Source: Lineus longissimus
Lineage: Eukaryota > Nemertea > Pilidiophora > Heteronemertea > Lineidae
Assembly: GCF_910592395.1 (NCBI RefSeq)
Contig: NC_088319.1
Coordinates: 16,182,001-16,246,000, forward strand
Length of the DNA: 64,000 bases
Direction of reading: 5' to 3'
The notes under the pieces were generated by a model. That model searched no databases. It was not told the origin of the DNA and saw nothing but the letters and a program-made list of their open reading frames with translations. The translations under genes were made by a program, and so were the position numbers. Each line of letters starts with the position of its first letter. The stretch's first letter is position 1. This document shows positions 48,801-58,378 of the stretch, piece after piece.

Positions 48801-51786
48801 TTTTCCATTGGAAGCAGTCATAGAAATGTTCTACTGTAGTTTAATTTTGTAAATATCTGACTTTATTTTTCCACGCCCATTTTGCAGGTGATTGAGCGAG
48901 TGCCTAACCCTAATATGGCTGGTGAGATGGAGCGCGATGCTAACAAAATGCATAGTCCAAAAGGTCACCTACAAGTCGTCACAAATGATCTAGGTAAGAT
49001 TCAGACACAGGCAGTACTTTCAGTATGAATCAGACCCCCCCCCCCCCCCCCCAACAGCGAACAATCTGGCAGCAGTGTGGCAGTTTTACTTGTCAAATGT
49101 GGAGAAGGGGAAGAAGGTTGTTGCCTAGCCAACCTGAGTGTTAAGCGTTTTCTTATTCGTCATTACTGTGTGAATAGCTGAAGCAAGCCAAAGGTGTCAT
49201 TTTGGAGTTGTTACTTTGATCGGCTTTACACCAGATAAGGTCTAACATTGCTTCGTAACAGACATGTCAAACTCACAGGCTGCAGGAACCCTTGTGTGCC
49301 GCAAAATGGCTGCTAATAAGACAATGTCGTTTATCCCCCATCAAACTATACGCTGTCGGAGGATAAGGTGGCCTCCCTATGTTTTCATGAAAGGTAAATC
49401 CATTTAAGAGGTGTTTCGCGTGTTGTGAATGGAATTTAAACAAAGAGAACGCACTCGAAAGTCGGCCAGCTCAATACACTAGCCAGTGTACACAGGCTGG
49501 ACATGTTAACCATTTGTTGTTACCGCTGGTTGACTTTTGAATGTGGTCTGTTGTTATCTTTGTTTTCCTTTTTGAACAGTAAGCTCTTCTTGTTAGTGTA
49601 ATTGCTGTCGGAAGGATTCATTTTCTAACCTTTTCATGTGATGTTTTCCAGGGATGAAGTCTTCGCCGTTGCCATCACCGAACCATCCACAGATGGTTGC
49701 GGGCGGTCTGCCGCAGAAACCTGGACCGAGCGAACTCAGGGCAATGTTGAATCAACCATCCAGAATCGGCCCGCAACAGGTAAATAGCAGATTCAATCTG
49801 CTCATTGCGTTGAACTGGATGAACAATTTGCTTGAACCCTCTCCTTTGATAAAAATGTAATCACTTGCTATGACTGTAGAACTTTGTGAATCACCTTTAT
49901 AGAGGTCTACGATTAGAAAAGGTGTTTGTTGCATCTGTGTTTTAAAGTCTTCATTGCTTTTCCAGATGCCAATGCCGGGTATACCTGGGCAGTTACGTCC
50001 ACCAGGCAACAACTCTGGACCTCGACTCTCGCCACATGGTACAGGACATGGTCAGCATCGTATGCCCGTCACTATCCAGGAACCAAGGACATCACGTGCC
50101 GAGCCGAAAGGACCTCACGATCCACACCACTCACCCCTTGGTAACGAGCCGCAGAAACATACAGACGGTCCTTATCCTGATGTGTCGGCATTCTCGCAGC
50201 CAAACGCGCTTGTCAGCCACGCTGATTCACGCATGGCGCATCAAGAGCCACGCATGACTCATCCAGAACATCTCCCGCAACAGTTCTATCATCATCCTGA
50301 GTTTGGGCTTCCACATCCCGGCATGCCGTATGGATTGGGCGTTCCACCGAGGGTTGGTCTGGATCCACGCGTCATGACCTTGCCAGGACCGCACGGGGAA
50401 TACCTAACACAAGGACCCAATCTTGTGGCCAGTATGATGCACCATCAGCCCTATGTTGGCCAACATGGCGGCCGTATGACACCAGATTCACGTCCTCCAT
50501 CTCGGCCATTGTCGGCTCACCAACCTCAGCCGCCAACCACGCACCCAGGAACATCTGTTCACAGTCAGGTCGTGCCTGTTCGAGCCCAGCTTGGTTTACC
50601 TGGACGTCCAGAGGACATGCCTCCAGGAGAGAACCTGGTCGTTCTCATGTCGGTAAGTTATAGGAACTATATGGCTTTGACTTCCATTTCTCAATTGAAT
50701 AGATACATCTTTAACACGTGTCTGTAATAACATTCCTGCTTTTTCAAATAGAAATAGAATAGATCTATACAGTGATATGAGTATTTTAGATCATCTCTCA
50801 TCCCTTTCAGAAATACCCTGTGATGTGGCAGGGCAATCTTGGCCTGAAGAACGACAGTTCAAACGTGCAGATGCACTTTGTCTCTGGAAACAGCTCGCTC
50901 GTCAAGCAGTCGATGCCGCGGCCGAGTCATGAGCCTCCACAGCTCCGCATCGCTCAGAGGATGAGGCTGGAACCGACGCAGCTAGATGGTGTTGCCCGTA
51001 GGATGCAGGTAAGGGTCACTCATTGAGAAATCAGCCTTTTCTGCCGATATTGTGTCTAGAAACACCTAGTTTTCACCAAGGTGTGGCTTGTTTATAGTAT
51101 CTCACCATGGATATGAACGCTAGCCTTCCTGGTGTGTTGTTTGGACAATGTGAAACTGATGGCAAACAGGCCACCGTCAGGGATCTGAAAGCAACAAACA
51201 GTACAGTTATAATACCTTAAGAAAGTCAAGCTGAACAATGAGATTCTCCCTCTTTTCAGAATGATGAAGATTACTGCATGCTGCTTGCGCTGCCCTGTGG
51301 GCGGGACCACACAGACGTCTTCTTACAGACGAAGAACTTGACCTCTGGATTCATCCAGTATCTGCAGCAGAAAGGGGCGGCGGGCATAGTCAATATGCCC
51401 TCTCCTGGCTCGACACAGGTAAGAAGCAAGGTGTTGATTTCGATACCGAGATACATTTTCAGGATATTTTAGACGTAGTGTCTTGGATAGAGGTGTTGAC
51501 ATGGAGATCTAACAGTTCTGTGACAAAGTGTCATAAATGCTTTGCGCAAAAAAAGTCTTTCACACAAGAGTTTATGTCTGTCGTTGAGATAAAGGTTTTG
51601 TGACGATGATAAAAAAGTTCATTCTGGTACTGTTGGTTGTATTTTCAGACGGCCTACGTGGTGCATATCTTCCCACCCTGCGAGTTCTCACAGACGAATC
51701 TCCATCGCTTGGCGCCGGACCTCTTGCAAAGCCTCATGGGAGTGACTGAGATCGCACACCTGCTGATCATCATTGCGACCGTCTAG
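15355..51786 (+). CDS. SPEN: SPEN / Split ends (SHARP/MINT) transcriptional repressor, 21 exons
   Basis: SPEN is a very large nuclear RNA-binding corepressor. In vertebrates it recruits SMRT/NCoR and HDACs, represses Notch targets and acts in X-inactivation; in flies it acts in Wnt, Notch and Ras signalling. All 21 exons join in frame with GT-AG borders to 4,898 aa (human about 3,660; fly about 5,500). Order: RRM1 (about 6-80), RS tract (about 180-285), RRM2 (about 300-378), RRM3 (about 402-475), RRM4 (about 480-553), RGG box (593-651), disordered region (652-4734), SPOC (4735-4898). The N-terminus MVRETRYLWVANLP and the SPOC segment LRIAQRMRLEPTQLDGVARR are near-identical to other SPENs. The first ATG of the conserved N-terminus is the start. 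Intron 2 is about 12.3 kb and full of mobile elements. Exons are described separately. Confidence 0.97.
23080..23635. mobile_element. Foldback TIR element, 9-bp target duplication (Mutator-like)
   Basis: Arms of about 160 bp (23080-23239 and 23485-23635) are inverted copies with few mismatches, separated by a 245-bp spacer. The termini read GGTAAC(C/T)GGAAAAACGCC in both arms, followed by a GACC tetranucleotide run whose length differs between arms. The 9-mer GTGCTGTCT lies immediately outside both ends (23071-23079 and 23636-23644), as expected for a target-site duplication. Long TIRs plus a 9-bp duplication match Mutator-like elements. No transposase frame is present, so it is non-autonomous. 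Confidence 0.8.
27269..28422. mobile_element. 1,154-bp non-autonomous TIR element with 9-bp target duplication
   Basis: The 70-bp terminal inverted repeats (27269-27338 and 28353-28422) begin GGGTAGTTGTAAAACAAG and contain CAGAAACGAAA-type subrepeats, nearly identical between arms. The 9-mer AAAATTCAC flanks both ends exactly (27260-27268 and 28423-28431). This fits a Mutator-like or similar cut-and-paste superfamily. The interior has no transposase, a poly-C run (about 27898) and a separate internal hairpin. It lies in SPEN intron 2. Confidence 0.85.
27605..27767. repeat. Internal hairpin within the 1,154-bp element
   Basis: Arms of about 60 bp (27605-27665 and 27706-27767) are inverted copies around a 40-base loop. 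The best-matching core ATTCGAAGGACTATTTTCTA (27641 onwards) recurs in reverse complement up to 27730 with one mismatch, and the outer parts (GGAATGTACA) match more loosely. Transcription of SPEN would produce a strong stem-loop here. Confidence 0.75.
31136..31913 (+). CDS. SPEN: SPEN exons 3-4: Ser/Arg-rich linker
   Basis: Exon 3 (31136-31309) and exon 4 (31641-31913) are both phase 2-2 and multiples of three, so either can be skipped without shifting frame. Exon 3 is rich in charged residues. Exon 4 ends in a long RS/SS tract, continued at the start of exon 5, resembling the Ser-rich stretch that precedes RRM2 in vertebrate SPEN. RS tracts are commonly phosphorylated and support nuclear-speckle targeting. 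Confidence 0.9.
31332..31540 (-). mobile_element. 5'-truncated non-LTR retrotransposon (LINE) in SPEN intron 3
   Basis: Read on the minus strand, the fragment encodes the C-terminal end of a LINE polyprotein: THILQDCPLYQDLRNRFW, then KLWG and RFISATGLRL followed by TAG. This is the zinc-knuckle-like tail (HxxxxC) found in Jockey/CR1-group elements. The stop is followed by a short 3' UTR and a (GAA)n tail, which appears as TTC repeats at 31332 on the plus strand. An exact 11-bp target duplication ATTGATATCTC flanks it (31321-31331 and 31541-31551). It is antisense to SPEN. Confidence 0.85.
32155..34490 (+). CDS. SPEN: SPEN exons 5-10: RRM2, RRM3, RRM4
   Basis: Exons 32155-32276, 32537-32648, 32842-33079, 33260-33385, 33882-34106, 34351-34490. 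RRM2 spans exons 5-7 (ILIRGLPVRSTDTSLRDGLF). RRM3 spans exons 7-9 (RTLFVGNLEK as RNP2, AYAFVQY as RNP1). RRM4 spans exons 9-10 (NCVWIDG, RALIYYDSVEYAQYAV), ending in VDFASRD. In vertebrate SPEN, RRM2-4 are the segment that binds structured RNA such as SRA and Xist A-repeat. The intron 5 donor is GTTTGT, supported because the joined text restores the conserved RSTDTSL. Confidence 0.95.
33590..33690 (+). repeat. Dispersed repeat in SPEN intron 8
   Basis: The segment containing AAATTGAATG, ACCAATTTGGGACCA and GTGTCCTTA has a diverged relative at about 62615-62725 in this window (AAATTGAATG, GACCAATTTGGTACCA, GTGTCCTTAATAG). Sharing the same ordered words in two unlinked places marks a dispersed family. 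Element class and ends are not determined. Confidence 0.5.
35205..35514 (+). repeat. Poly-G run followed by four 68-bp tandem units (SPEN intron 10)
   Basis: A run of about 26 G (35210-35234) is followed by four near-identical 68-bp units (starts near 35243, 35311, 35379, 35447), each reading GCCAGTGGCATGCTCTGTAC and ending TGTGGCTCAAATGAAA. Units differ at only a few positions. The unit is unrelated in sequence to the 68-bp satellite at 56-60 kb despite the equal length. It lies in the intron before the RGG exon. Confidence 0.9.
36048..36224 (+). CDS. SPEN: SPEN exon 11: RGG box
   Basis: In the SPEN frame this 177-bp exon reads ARGGFERGFQQGHFERGRGG, then SFRGGRGRGTFSF, an RGG/FRGG-rich segment directly after RRM4. 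RGG boxes bind RNA and G-quadruplexes and are methylated by PRMTs. The frame is fixed by both junctions: AA joins A from exon 10, and AG joins A to exon 12. A second plus-strand frame is open through the exon (MHEVGSSEDSS) but is out of phase with both neighbours. The exon is phase 2-2 and skippable without frameshift. Confidence 0.88.
36404..37714 (+). CDS. SPEN: SPEN exon 12: charged disordered region
   Basis: This 1,311-bp exon is phase 2-2. It encodes a Ser/Arg/Asp/Tyr-rich low-complexity segment (residues about 652-1088) with many SP and RS/SD dipeptides. Near the end is a predicted helical stretch (VDLTKLQKEKYKLMLMLKQL), then DLDRDPRLQR. DPRL recurs in exon 13. No catalytic domain is expected. 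By position it corresponds to the RE/RS-rich region after the RRMs of vertebrate SPEN. Confidence 0.9.
38093..44967 (+). CDS. SPEN: SPEN exon 13: 6.9-kb exon, Lys/Ser/Pro-rich core
   Basis: One exon encodes about 2,290 residues (1089-3380); all SPENs have one giant exon in this position. It starts with a charged helix (RRQMEAEVRLLKQRAGRL), followed by an SP-rich segment. SLLSRTSIFDQDSERLQ (about residue 1418) matches the conserved SSIFEQDSKRLQ motif of vertebrate SPEN. Five DPRLN(S/A) repeats follow, then a TSP/SPK array, a Lys/Glu/Ser tract with KKEDSKVK repeats (about 41.1-41.3 kb), a conserved-looking block (WNAELKNLGIFDEPVF, near 41.85 kb) and acidic SSDSD clusters. The C-terminal part is Glu-rich, ending in an AT-hook-like TPKRGRKK. 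Antisense open frames of up to 275 codons are mirror images of this biased composition. Confidence 0.93.
39675..39767 (+). repeat. SPEN: 18-bp coding tandem repeat, five DPRLN(S/A) units in SPEN
   Basis: Five consecutive 18-bp units encode (N)ADPRLN/SDPRLN, near residue 1616. Codons vary at third positions (CCC/CCT, AGG/CGA, TTA/CTC/TTG), so the peptide seems better kept than the DNA. A single DPRLQ occurs at the end of exon 12. Function unknown. Confidence 0.85.
45247..47433 (+). CDS. SPEN: SPEN exon 14: Glu/Arg-rich region
   Basis: This 2,187-bp exon (residues about 3381-4109) enters and leaves in phase 1, so it could also be skipped in frame. It contains GRKENQGF and RRGRRSKSRRG basic patches of AT-hook character between long Glu/Lys stretches. 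Toward the end SSLSFDFQSNIDKIINEVA looks like a short amphipathic interaction motif. No vertebrate RBPJ-binding motif was recognised. Reading beyond the donor meets a stop after about 17 codons. Confidence 0.9.
47631..50652 (+). CDS. SPEN: SPEN exons 15-18: Pro/His/Gln/Met-rich region
   Basis: Exons 47631-48583, 48888-48993, 49652-49779, 49966-50652. They encode residues about 4110-4734, a flexible region rich in Pro, His, Gln, Met and Gly, typical of the stretch before SPOC in vertebrate SPEN. Junctions are phase 0, 1, 0, 0 and restore one frame. A poly-C run (about 49037-49052) lies in intron 16. The last exon ends in ENLVVLMS directly before the SPOC domain. Confidence 0.9.
48623..48735 (+). 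repeat. Three 45-46-bp tandem units in SPEN intron 15
   Basis: TTTGATCAAAC or TTTGATCAGAC recurs at 48623, 48668 and 48714, followed each time by related text (AAGTGA..GGTGGCAG..CTTGACTC). Units are partly diverged. No function suggested. Confidence 0.7.
50811..51786 (+). CDS. SPEN: SPEN exons 19-21: SPOC domain and stop
   Basis: Exons 50811-51008, 51260-51418 and 51649-51786 encode the whole SPOC domain (about 165 residues) up to the TAG. It opens KYPVMWQGNLGLKNDSSNVQ, continues LRIAQRMRLEPTQLDGVARR and DYCMLLALPCGRDHTDV, and ends FPPCEFSQTNLHRLAPDLL. The basic residues in RIAQRMRLE belong to the patch that binds phosphoserine in SMRT/NCoR or the Pol II CTD in characterised SPOC domains. 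This is the strongest family match in the window. Confidence 0.97.
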
Positions 51787-52846
51787 ATGAGGTTTCAAAC
51801 AGGTGCTGCCTGTCCGTGGGTTTGGAATGTACGTTGGCACTTCAGTTATGCTTGGATGTTGGCCCCCATTGTTGAGGGCGGTCCATTCAGAGTCACAGAG
51901 CCACCTATCTGTGATTACTGGGATCAATTGACTGCGGATTCGTTCTACCGGATTAGACAATCTACCGAACTTGTCAAAGACATTTTTGCATTCTACCGAA
52001 ATGAGACATTTTATGTAAACCCGAACTTGACATTGACACTTCTTTCAATTACTTTCATGAAGAGAGTATAAGCCTGTTAGTAATTCCATATTGATTTTGA
52101 CTTGCTGTAAATCGGTTTTCAGCCACATGAGAACGTCTGCTAAAGTGATGTTACCGTCTGTTGGGTGGGAGGGTGGCAGACAGATACATACCTTTAGCAC
52201 GCGTTTTTTGACAAACTCTGTTGAACTGTTTCACGTTGACATGTGTTGTTGAAGCAGTTGACACACAAGTTGACAGGATCACCTTTTGCAGACTTCTACT
52301 GATATATCCACATTTAGTGGACTTTACCAAGGTTATCATATTTTCCAAGATACTGGTATGGATTCTACCAAAATTGTCGTCAATTATTGCTTCAGGCCAT
52401 ATGTTATAAGTTTAATGCTTAACAAGACAGCTGCCTTAAAAATGTTGGCTGGGGGAGTTTAAATTGTAATAAAAAGGAGTAATGAGTAAATAAAAAAAGA
52501 GAAGTTTTCCTGAAGAACTGAATGAAACTTTCAATTTCATTCATGAATTGACCAAATTGTTTACGATTATTTTCGATTGTGCTATTACTGAAAAAGTGTG
52601 CTTTGCATCTTAATGTGGTGACTTTCTTGCCATGGAACAAAGGTTTATTCCACCAGAATTGCCTGGAGAAATCTACGAGAAATCCAACAGGTCTTTGCGG
52701 AGAAGCTATTCTTGGTAAAACCTTGTCACAGTGCAACTGTTTCTGGGCGAGTTGCACAGTTTTCATTTCATTATTCATAAATCATTAACATAAACTTGCA
52801 CGATGATTCAGGTGGTCCTAATGCCACCGCCATATCATATAACATT

Positions 52847-54590
52847 TGTATATAGCTCACGGGTTGATTGTGGGAAGTGGGTTTAGTTAACCCACCCAGA
52901 ACCAAGCACAAGAGAGCCACAGGGTAAACAGACCAGGGTGGTACCACCCTGAGAAATTGCATTTTGTCCAATTTGCTGTAGTGTTGGTTGTCCTTGACAC
53001 TTTGAAATCCCTCGAGTGCTTTTCCAAGCTTCACTAGAATTGGAACTAAAATTTCATCAAAAAGTTGTTGTGAGTTAAACCTAGTTTTCACACATTTTCC
53101 GATTTGAATTGATTCGTCAATTGTCACCAGTTTCGGTATACCTCAGTGGGAGAGATTGTGTGTGAAGTGTAGATGGAACTTTAACTGAAAACACTTGCAA
53201 ACTTCATCTCGGGATTATGAGGTGTCAGATTGGGTGTTTCACTTGACTAGAACTAACGTCACTGTGCATTATATACACACTATGCACAGAGGTGTTGGCT
53301 TTAGTTTAGTGGAACATACATTGAACAAGCAGGTTACCTGTGCTGTTGTACATTCAGTTCATATAGAGTTCAGGGCTCAGATTATTTTTGTAACTTATAA
53401 ATCATTTGAAAGTTTTGAAAAGGAGTCCATCAACTCTTGTTTTTTTGATTGCCTAGCTGTTTAAGGACTGACAAGGACATCAGGGCCTGGTTGTGAAAAG
53501 CAACTTTTGTCACTAATGTTTGGTGTTAACGTAGTGTTATCTCCTTCAGTTTAACCCTCAGACTAAACACCAAGTTGATGACAAAACTTGCTTTGAACAA
53601 CTAGGCCCTGTTCTCACGAGTGGGTCATTGATATTGACCCAGTCATTCTGTTTGAAGCTCTCAATGAGCTTTCTCATGCTGCCATTTCTGTCATAATTGG
53701 GACAACTTGAGGCCAACTCTGAAATCTTCTTTATAATGTCTGTCCTCCTTAAGGGGTTAAGGGTAATCTTCATTTCATCATCACAGTAAGACTTCTAAGG
53801 CAGCAGGCGACTAGGTCTCTGATGTAAATAAACCATTTTCTATTATATAATATCATAGTAATTTATTGTTTACGTAACTTACGCAGACACGAAACCTATG
53901 GTGTGCAGGTGAAATAACATTGTTTTAAAATGTGTACCATGTGTGTATAAAGCAAAATCAAATAGATGAAATAGTGTAGTTTGGTGAGTTGTACGAACAT
54001 CCAAGTTATGATGACATCAGTTTTGAAGAGGCCGCCAATCAACTTAGTTGTGGACCGCGTCTTCAAAGTTGATGTTAGTATGATTTGTGTCTGCATCCGG
54101 CGTTAGCTGCCAGTGTGAGACTGGTGTGTTTTCTAGTTTTAGGAAACTGAGTAATTTTTGTAAGATTTGTTTTTCGAACCGCTGCCATTTTATTTTCTTA
54201 AGGCCGTACGCTATTGAGGCATTTTTGTACAAAGCAGACAATGTGAAGACCGTGTATATAACTGTGTATATAGTAGAGAGCTGTGGCCTGTGGTCGTTTT
54301 TGTCTATATGGTAAATAATGGCAGTTTTGTCTCTCCCACATATGTGTGGCCCATTCACCAAACACGTAAATGTCATAGACTTTGGAATTTGGTAGAACTT
54401 ACCAGAGGCCAACATGTTGCTGAGTGGGTCGATATAGTCTGCTCAAGTGACTAAGTACTGTTGGTTAGGCTAGTGTCGGGAGGCATCCATACTTCTCTGG
54501 ATTCTTGAGATGCAGGTGATGACTGTACAGTCATTCTTTTATGCCTGTATCGGGTTAGCTCTGCCCAATTCCACCCTCAGTGTGTAAATA
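52847..54590 (+). promoter_or_regulatory. Five Pumilio response elements (UGUANAUA) in the SPEN 3' UTR
   Basis: Exact matches to the PUF consensus lie at 52847-52854, 53823-53830, 54253-54260, 54265-54272 and 54583-54590, three UGUAUAUA and two of them UGUAAAUA sites. Two are only 12 bases apart. PUF proteins repress or localise mRNAs through such sites. Function here is inferred, and depends on the 3' UTR reaching this far. Confidence 0.5.
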
Positions 54591-55494
54591 TGAGTACATG
54601 TACGTACTGTGACTGTGCATCTTAGTGTGTCAGCTACTTGCTTTTTTCGTGAGAACTCTCAGGCAGAATAAGTGGTCTGAGTTCCATGTTATGTTTGTCA
54701 AGGCGTGATAAGTTGTTTTGTTTGAAAACTGCCACGTAAGAATTCTCAAGTTGCTGGCAGAACCTGAGCAACTTTGTACATTTATCGTTGTAACTTATGC
54801 TTATTTAGTTTTTCTGAGTTTTGTTAGTTGTTTTTTGGAGGCTGCGGTTGCAGATTTGATCACTAGTGTCTTGTCTTCCCACCTACTAGAGAATTCTCAC
54901 CTTCATTTTCTTGTTGATTTGTTCATGTCTTGTTTGAGTTACACTTGACTTCCACTTGAATATCAAATCCTAGCTATTACGCTCAACAAAGATGGGAAAG
55001 GAATCTTGGATAGTTCAATTCCATAGATGATAGCATCAAATTTGTTGAATTTCAAAAGTGAAACTGTAAAATTGTGATAAGATATCATCATCATTAGACT
55101 GGATTCAGTTCTTTAAAAAATCAGTAAGATTTTGTTCGATTGTGCTGCTAGTTTAATACGAGCCAAGTCAAATTCAACTCACTAAAACCCGTGTCGAAAT
55201 TGAGCTAAACATGTTTGTCCCTGTTGAGTTTCGTCTTGTTGCTGTGATGTCGTCGTCTCACCCGAGATAGCGTCGCTCTTGAGAATTCTTACGCCGCTGA
55301 TGTGTAAAAATCTGACCATGGTTAAATCGCGTTAACTTGTTATGATGGCAGTGTGCCAAGTTTATAGTTGGCTTCTGACCTGTGGCGTATTTTTTTCATG
55401 TATATCAAACTATGCGCTGCCAGGTGTTGAATAGACAGAAATCTATTTTGAATTATCGAATCCAAGATGTACATGTTTTGGTGGATTTTGTAGA

Positions 55495-55860
55495 AATAAA
55501 TATTGTGTATAAATGGAGTCAAAGCATCATTTTAAATAGAAAATAAAAGGGGAACAGACTTTCAGTATAATATAGACTTCTTTTTCTTTCTCTGTGGAAC
55601 ACATTTGAGACTCCCTTGGTGGATGCCCTTGACAGACAAAGTATCCAGGGTGAGTTCTCTGTTGTGTATCCAATTCCTGCAAGTAACCAGGCCTCTTTTG
55701 CTCATTCCACCAGGTGACCGACATGACAGATACTGGGATCCAGAGTGGGACACCAATGAATGTTGTGGCTGCCTTTGTTTCATTGTTTCACTTGCTGTTT
55801 TTAAGTGTTTTTTCCTAAGATATCGGTGATTCTGTGACAAGGCCACGTACCTGTAATAAA
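55495..55860 (+). promoter_or_regulatory. Polyadenylation signals for SPEN
   Basis: AATAAA at 55495, 55542 and 55855. The first two lie close together and the third is about 310 bases on, suggesting possible alternative 3' ends. Downstream U/GU-rich sequence is present but not distinctive. Confidence 0.45.
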
Positions 55861-55880
55861 GTTTTAAGCCGTTTTTCCTT

Positions 55881-56399
55881 TAAAACAGTACTTTCTACAT
55901 GCTCATAACTTTTTCCGAGACGTAATCTGGGAGGAACGCTTTCAAAGTCGAATAGACCTATCCTAGCCTGTCAAACCTTGAAATTTTCGTTGTACGTTAT
56001 GCATGATAATTTCAGGGTTTGGGGGGGTCTGAACTTAGGGGGGGATTTTGACGGCTTTTAACCCACGAGTCAGCTTTTTCACCACAATGGGTTAAATGAA
56101 ACCTCAAAACCACATAAGTAAGCCAATTGGACTGAAACTTCATCATTTTCTTCATTTTAAACACACCTTATTCTCAATTTTAGAAAAATTATATCTTAAA
56201 TGGAAAATGCCATTCAACTGGTGTGGTGAGACCACGCATTGATCTCAAACTGAACTATTTTCGGGTAAAACCGCGTGCTGATTGGTTTAATACAGGTGCG
56301 TGACCACAACTCAATTTGGCATGGTAAACCACCCGTGCTCATTTCCGTGTCAGCCGTGGAAAGTGCATCTATATCTGTCTTCGGTCATTTGGATGTGTG
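55881..56399. other. Spacer between SPEN 3' end and satellite
   Basis: Nothing coding was recognised. Short G runs (about 56020-56045) and an imperfect small inverted repeat (GTGGTGAGACCACGCA near 56222 with TGCGTGACCAC near 56295) are the only visible structure. Confidence 0.4.
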
Positions 56400-58087
56400 T
56401 TCGGTGAGAAGTCTCGGGGTGCAAGTCCATGGAAATGTATCTTGCTGTCCCCATCTTATCACAACCAGGACAACAGTGCAAGTCCGGTGAAATGAATGAC
56501 ACAGTCTCCATCATGCCATCATGTCACAACCAAGTCGTCAGTGAGCACATTCATTAGAATGTATCACAGTCACAATCTTCACCTTGTACTTGGGTAGGGA
56601 TGGGGTCCCCACTCAGTATTGAAACACTAAGGTTGAATGCCTTGGAAATATATTTGTGTCATTTTCTCAAGGACGTGCCTCTAATCATTTGTTGCATGTC
56701 TCATCTGCCCTTACAAACTCTATCAGCCACAACTAGACCGAATAGGGCCTGGCACCTCCAGCCCCTTGCCAACACGGTGAGAGATTTGAGATAGTCACAT
56801 CCAGACTGAATAGGGCATGGCACCTCCAGTGTCTTACCAACACGTTGAGAGATTTGAGACAGTCACAACTTGACTGAATAGGACCTGGCAGCTCCAGCAT
56901 CTTACCAACACGGTGAGAGATTTGAGACAGTCACAACTAGACTGAATAGGGCATGGCACCTCCAGCGTCTTGTCAACACGATGAGAGAGATGAGACAGTC
57001 ACAACTAGACCGAATAGGGCCTGGCACCTCCAGCCCCTTGCCAACACGATGACAGCTAGATGAGACAGTCACAACTAGACTAAATAGGGCCTGGCACCTC
57101 CAGCATCTTACCAACACGATGAGAGAGATGAGACAATCACAACTAAACTGAAATGGACCTGGCAGCTCCAGCGTCTAGGACTACAATGCCACGAATGGGC
57201 TAGGACAACGGTGCAAGTCCAAAGAAATGTACTTTGATGTCCCCATCTTATCACAACCAGGACAACAGTGCAAGTCCGGTGAAATGGATGAGATAGTCTC
57301 CATCCTACCACAACCAAGTCGTCAGTGAGCACATTCATTAGAATGTATCACAGTCACAATCTTCACCTTGTACTTGGGTAGGGATGGGGTCCCCTACTCA
57401 GTATTGAAACACTAAGGTTGAATGCCTTGAAATATATTTGTGTCATTTTCTCAAGGACGTGCCTCTAATCATTTGTTGCATGTCTCATCTGCCCTTACAA
57501 ACTCTATCAGCCACAACTAGACCGAATAGGGCCTGGCACCTCCAGCCCCTTGCCAACACGGTGAGAGATTTGAGATAGTCACATCAAGACTGAATAGGGC
57601 ATGGCACCTCCAGTGTCTTACCAACACGTTGAGAGATTTGAGACAGTCACAACTTGACTGAATAGGACCTGGCAGCTCCAGCATCTTACCAACACGGTGA
57701 GAGATTTGAGACAGTCACAACTAGACCGAATAGGGCCTGGCATCTCCAGCCCCTTGCCAACACGGTGGGAGAGATGAGACAGTCACAACTAGACCGAATA
57801 GGGCCTGGCACCTCCAGCCCCTTGCCAACACGGTGGGAGAGATGAGACAGTCACAACTAGACCAAATAGGGCCTGGCATCTCCAGCCCCTTGCCAACACG
57901 GTGGGAGAGATGAGACAGTCACAACTAGACCGAATAGGGCCTGGCACCTCCAGTGTCTTACCAACTCAATGAGAGAGATGAGACGTACAGTCACAACTAG
58001 ACCGAATAAGGCCCGGCAGCTCCACCGTCTTACCTGCATGCAGAGAGATATATGAGACAGTCACAACGAAACTGAAATGGGCCGGGC

Positions 58088-58378
58088 GCGAGTTTTTTTA
58101 CAGGTAGGTTCGTACCATTGTGCACATTGACAGCCAAGAAATTTATTACTGAAATAATTAAGTAAATGAAAAAAGAAGCAATAAAAACAAAAAGTGCATA
58201 ATTTTTTGGGTCCTTCCGAGATTCGAACTCGCACCATTTGTCAATGTGCATCGCTGATCTTGTTTACTGACCAACAGCACGTGCGTTTCTTACTTGATGA
58301 CGTCAGGCGAAGTTACTGAGCTCTGATTGGCTGTCAATGTACACACTGGTACGAACCAACCTGAAAAAAAAAACTTGC
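58088..58378. mobile_element. 291-bp MITE-like TIR element, 8-bp target duplication (copy A)
   Basis: The ends are imperfect inverted repeats of about 45 bp: GCGAGTTTTTTTACAGGT at the left and the complement of GCAAGTTTTTTTTTTCAGGT at the right, each followed by (A/T)GGTTCGTACCA and ACATTGACAGCCAA. The 8-mer GGCCGGGC lies directly outside both ends (58080-58087 and 58379-58386). The orthologous place in an older satellite copy (about 57144-57185) has one uninterrupted junction, GAAATGGACCTGGCAGCTCC. An 8-bp duplication suggests a hAT-type transposase. No coding sequence. Contains a CRE (58298-58305), an E-box CACGTG (58278-58283) and a tRNA-like T-arm. Confidence 0.88.

Larger units (their letters stand above)
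51787..55880 (+). other. SPEN: SPEN 3' UTR (probable)
   Basis: No coding frame follows the SPEN stop for about 4 kb and composition is uniform, AT-rich and T-rich on this strand, typical of a long animal 3' UTR. Canonical AATAAA hexamers occur at 55495-55500, 55542-55547 and 55855-55860, with none noticed nearer the stop, so the UTR may be 3.7-4.1 kb. Its true end needs transcript data. Confidence 0.6.

Noticed and set aside
58155-58228. Genuine tRNA gene on the minus strand
   Set aside because: Only the T-arm is convincing; acceptor, D and anticodon stems do not pair, and it lies inside a TIR element.
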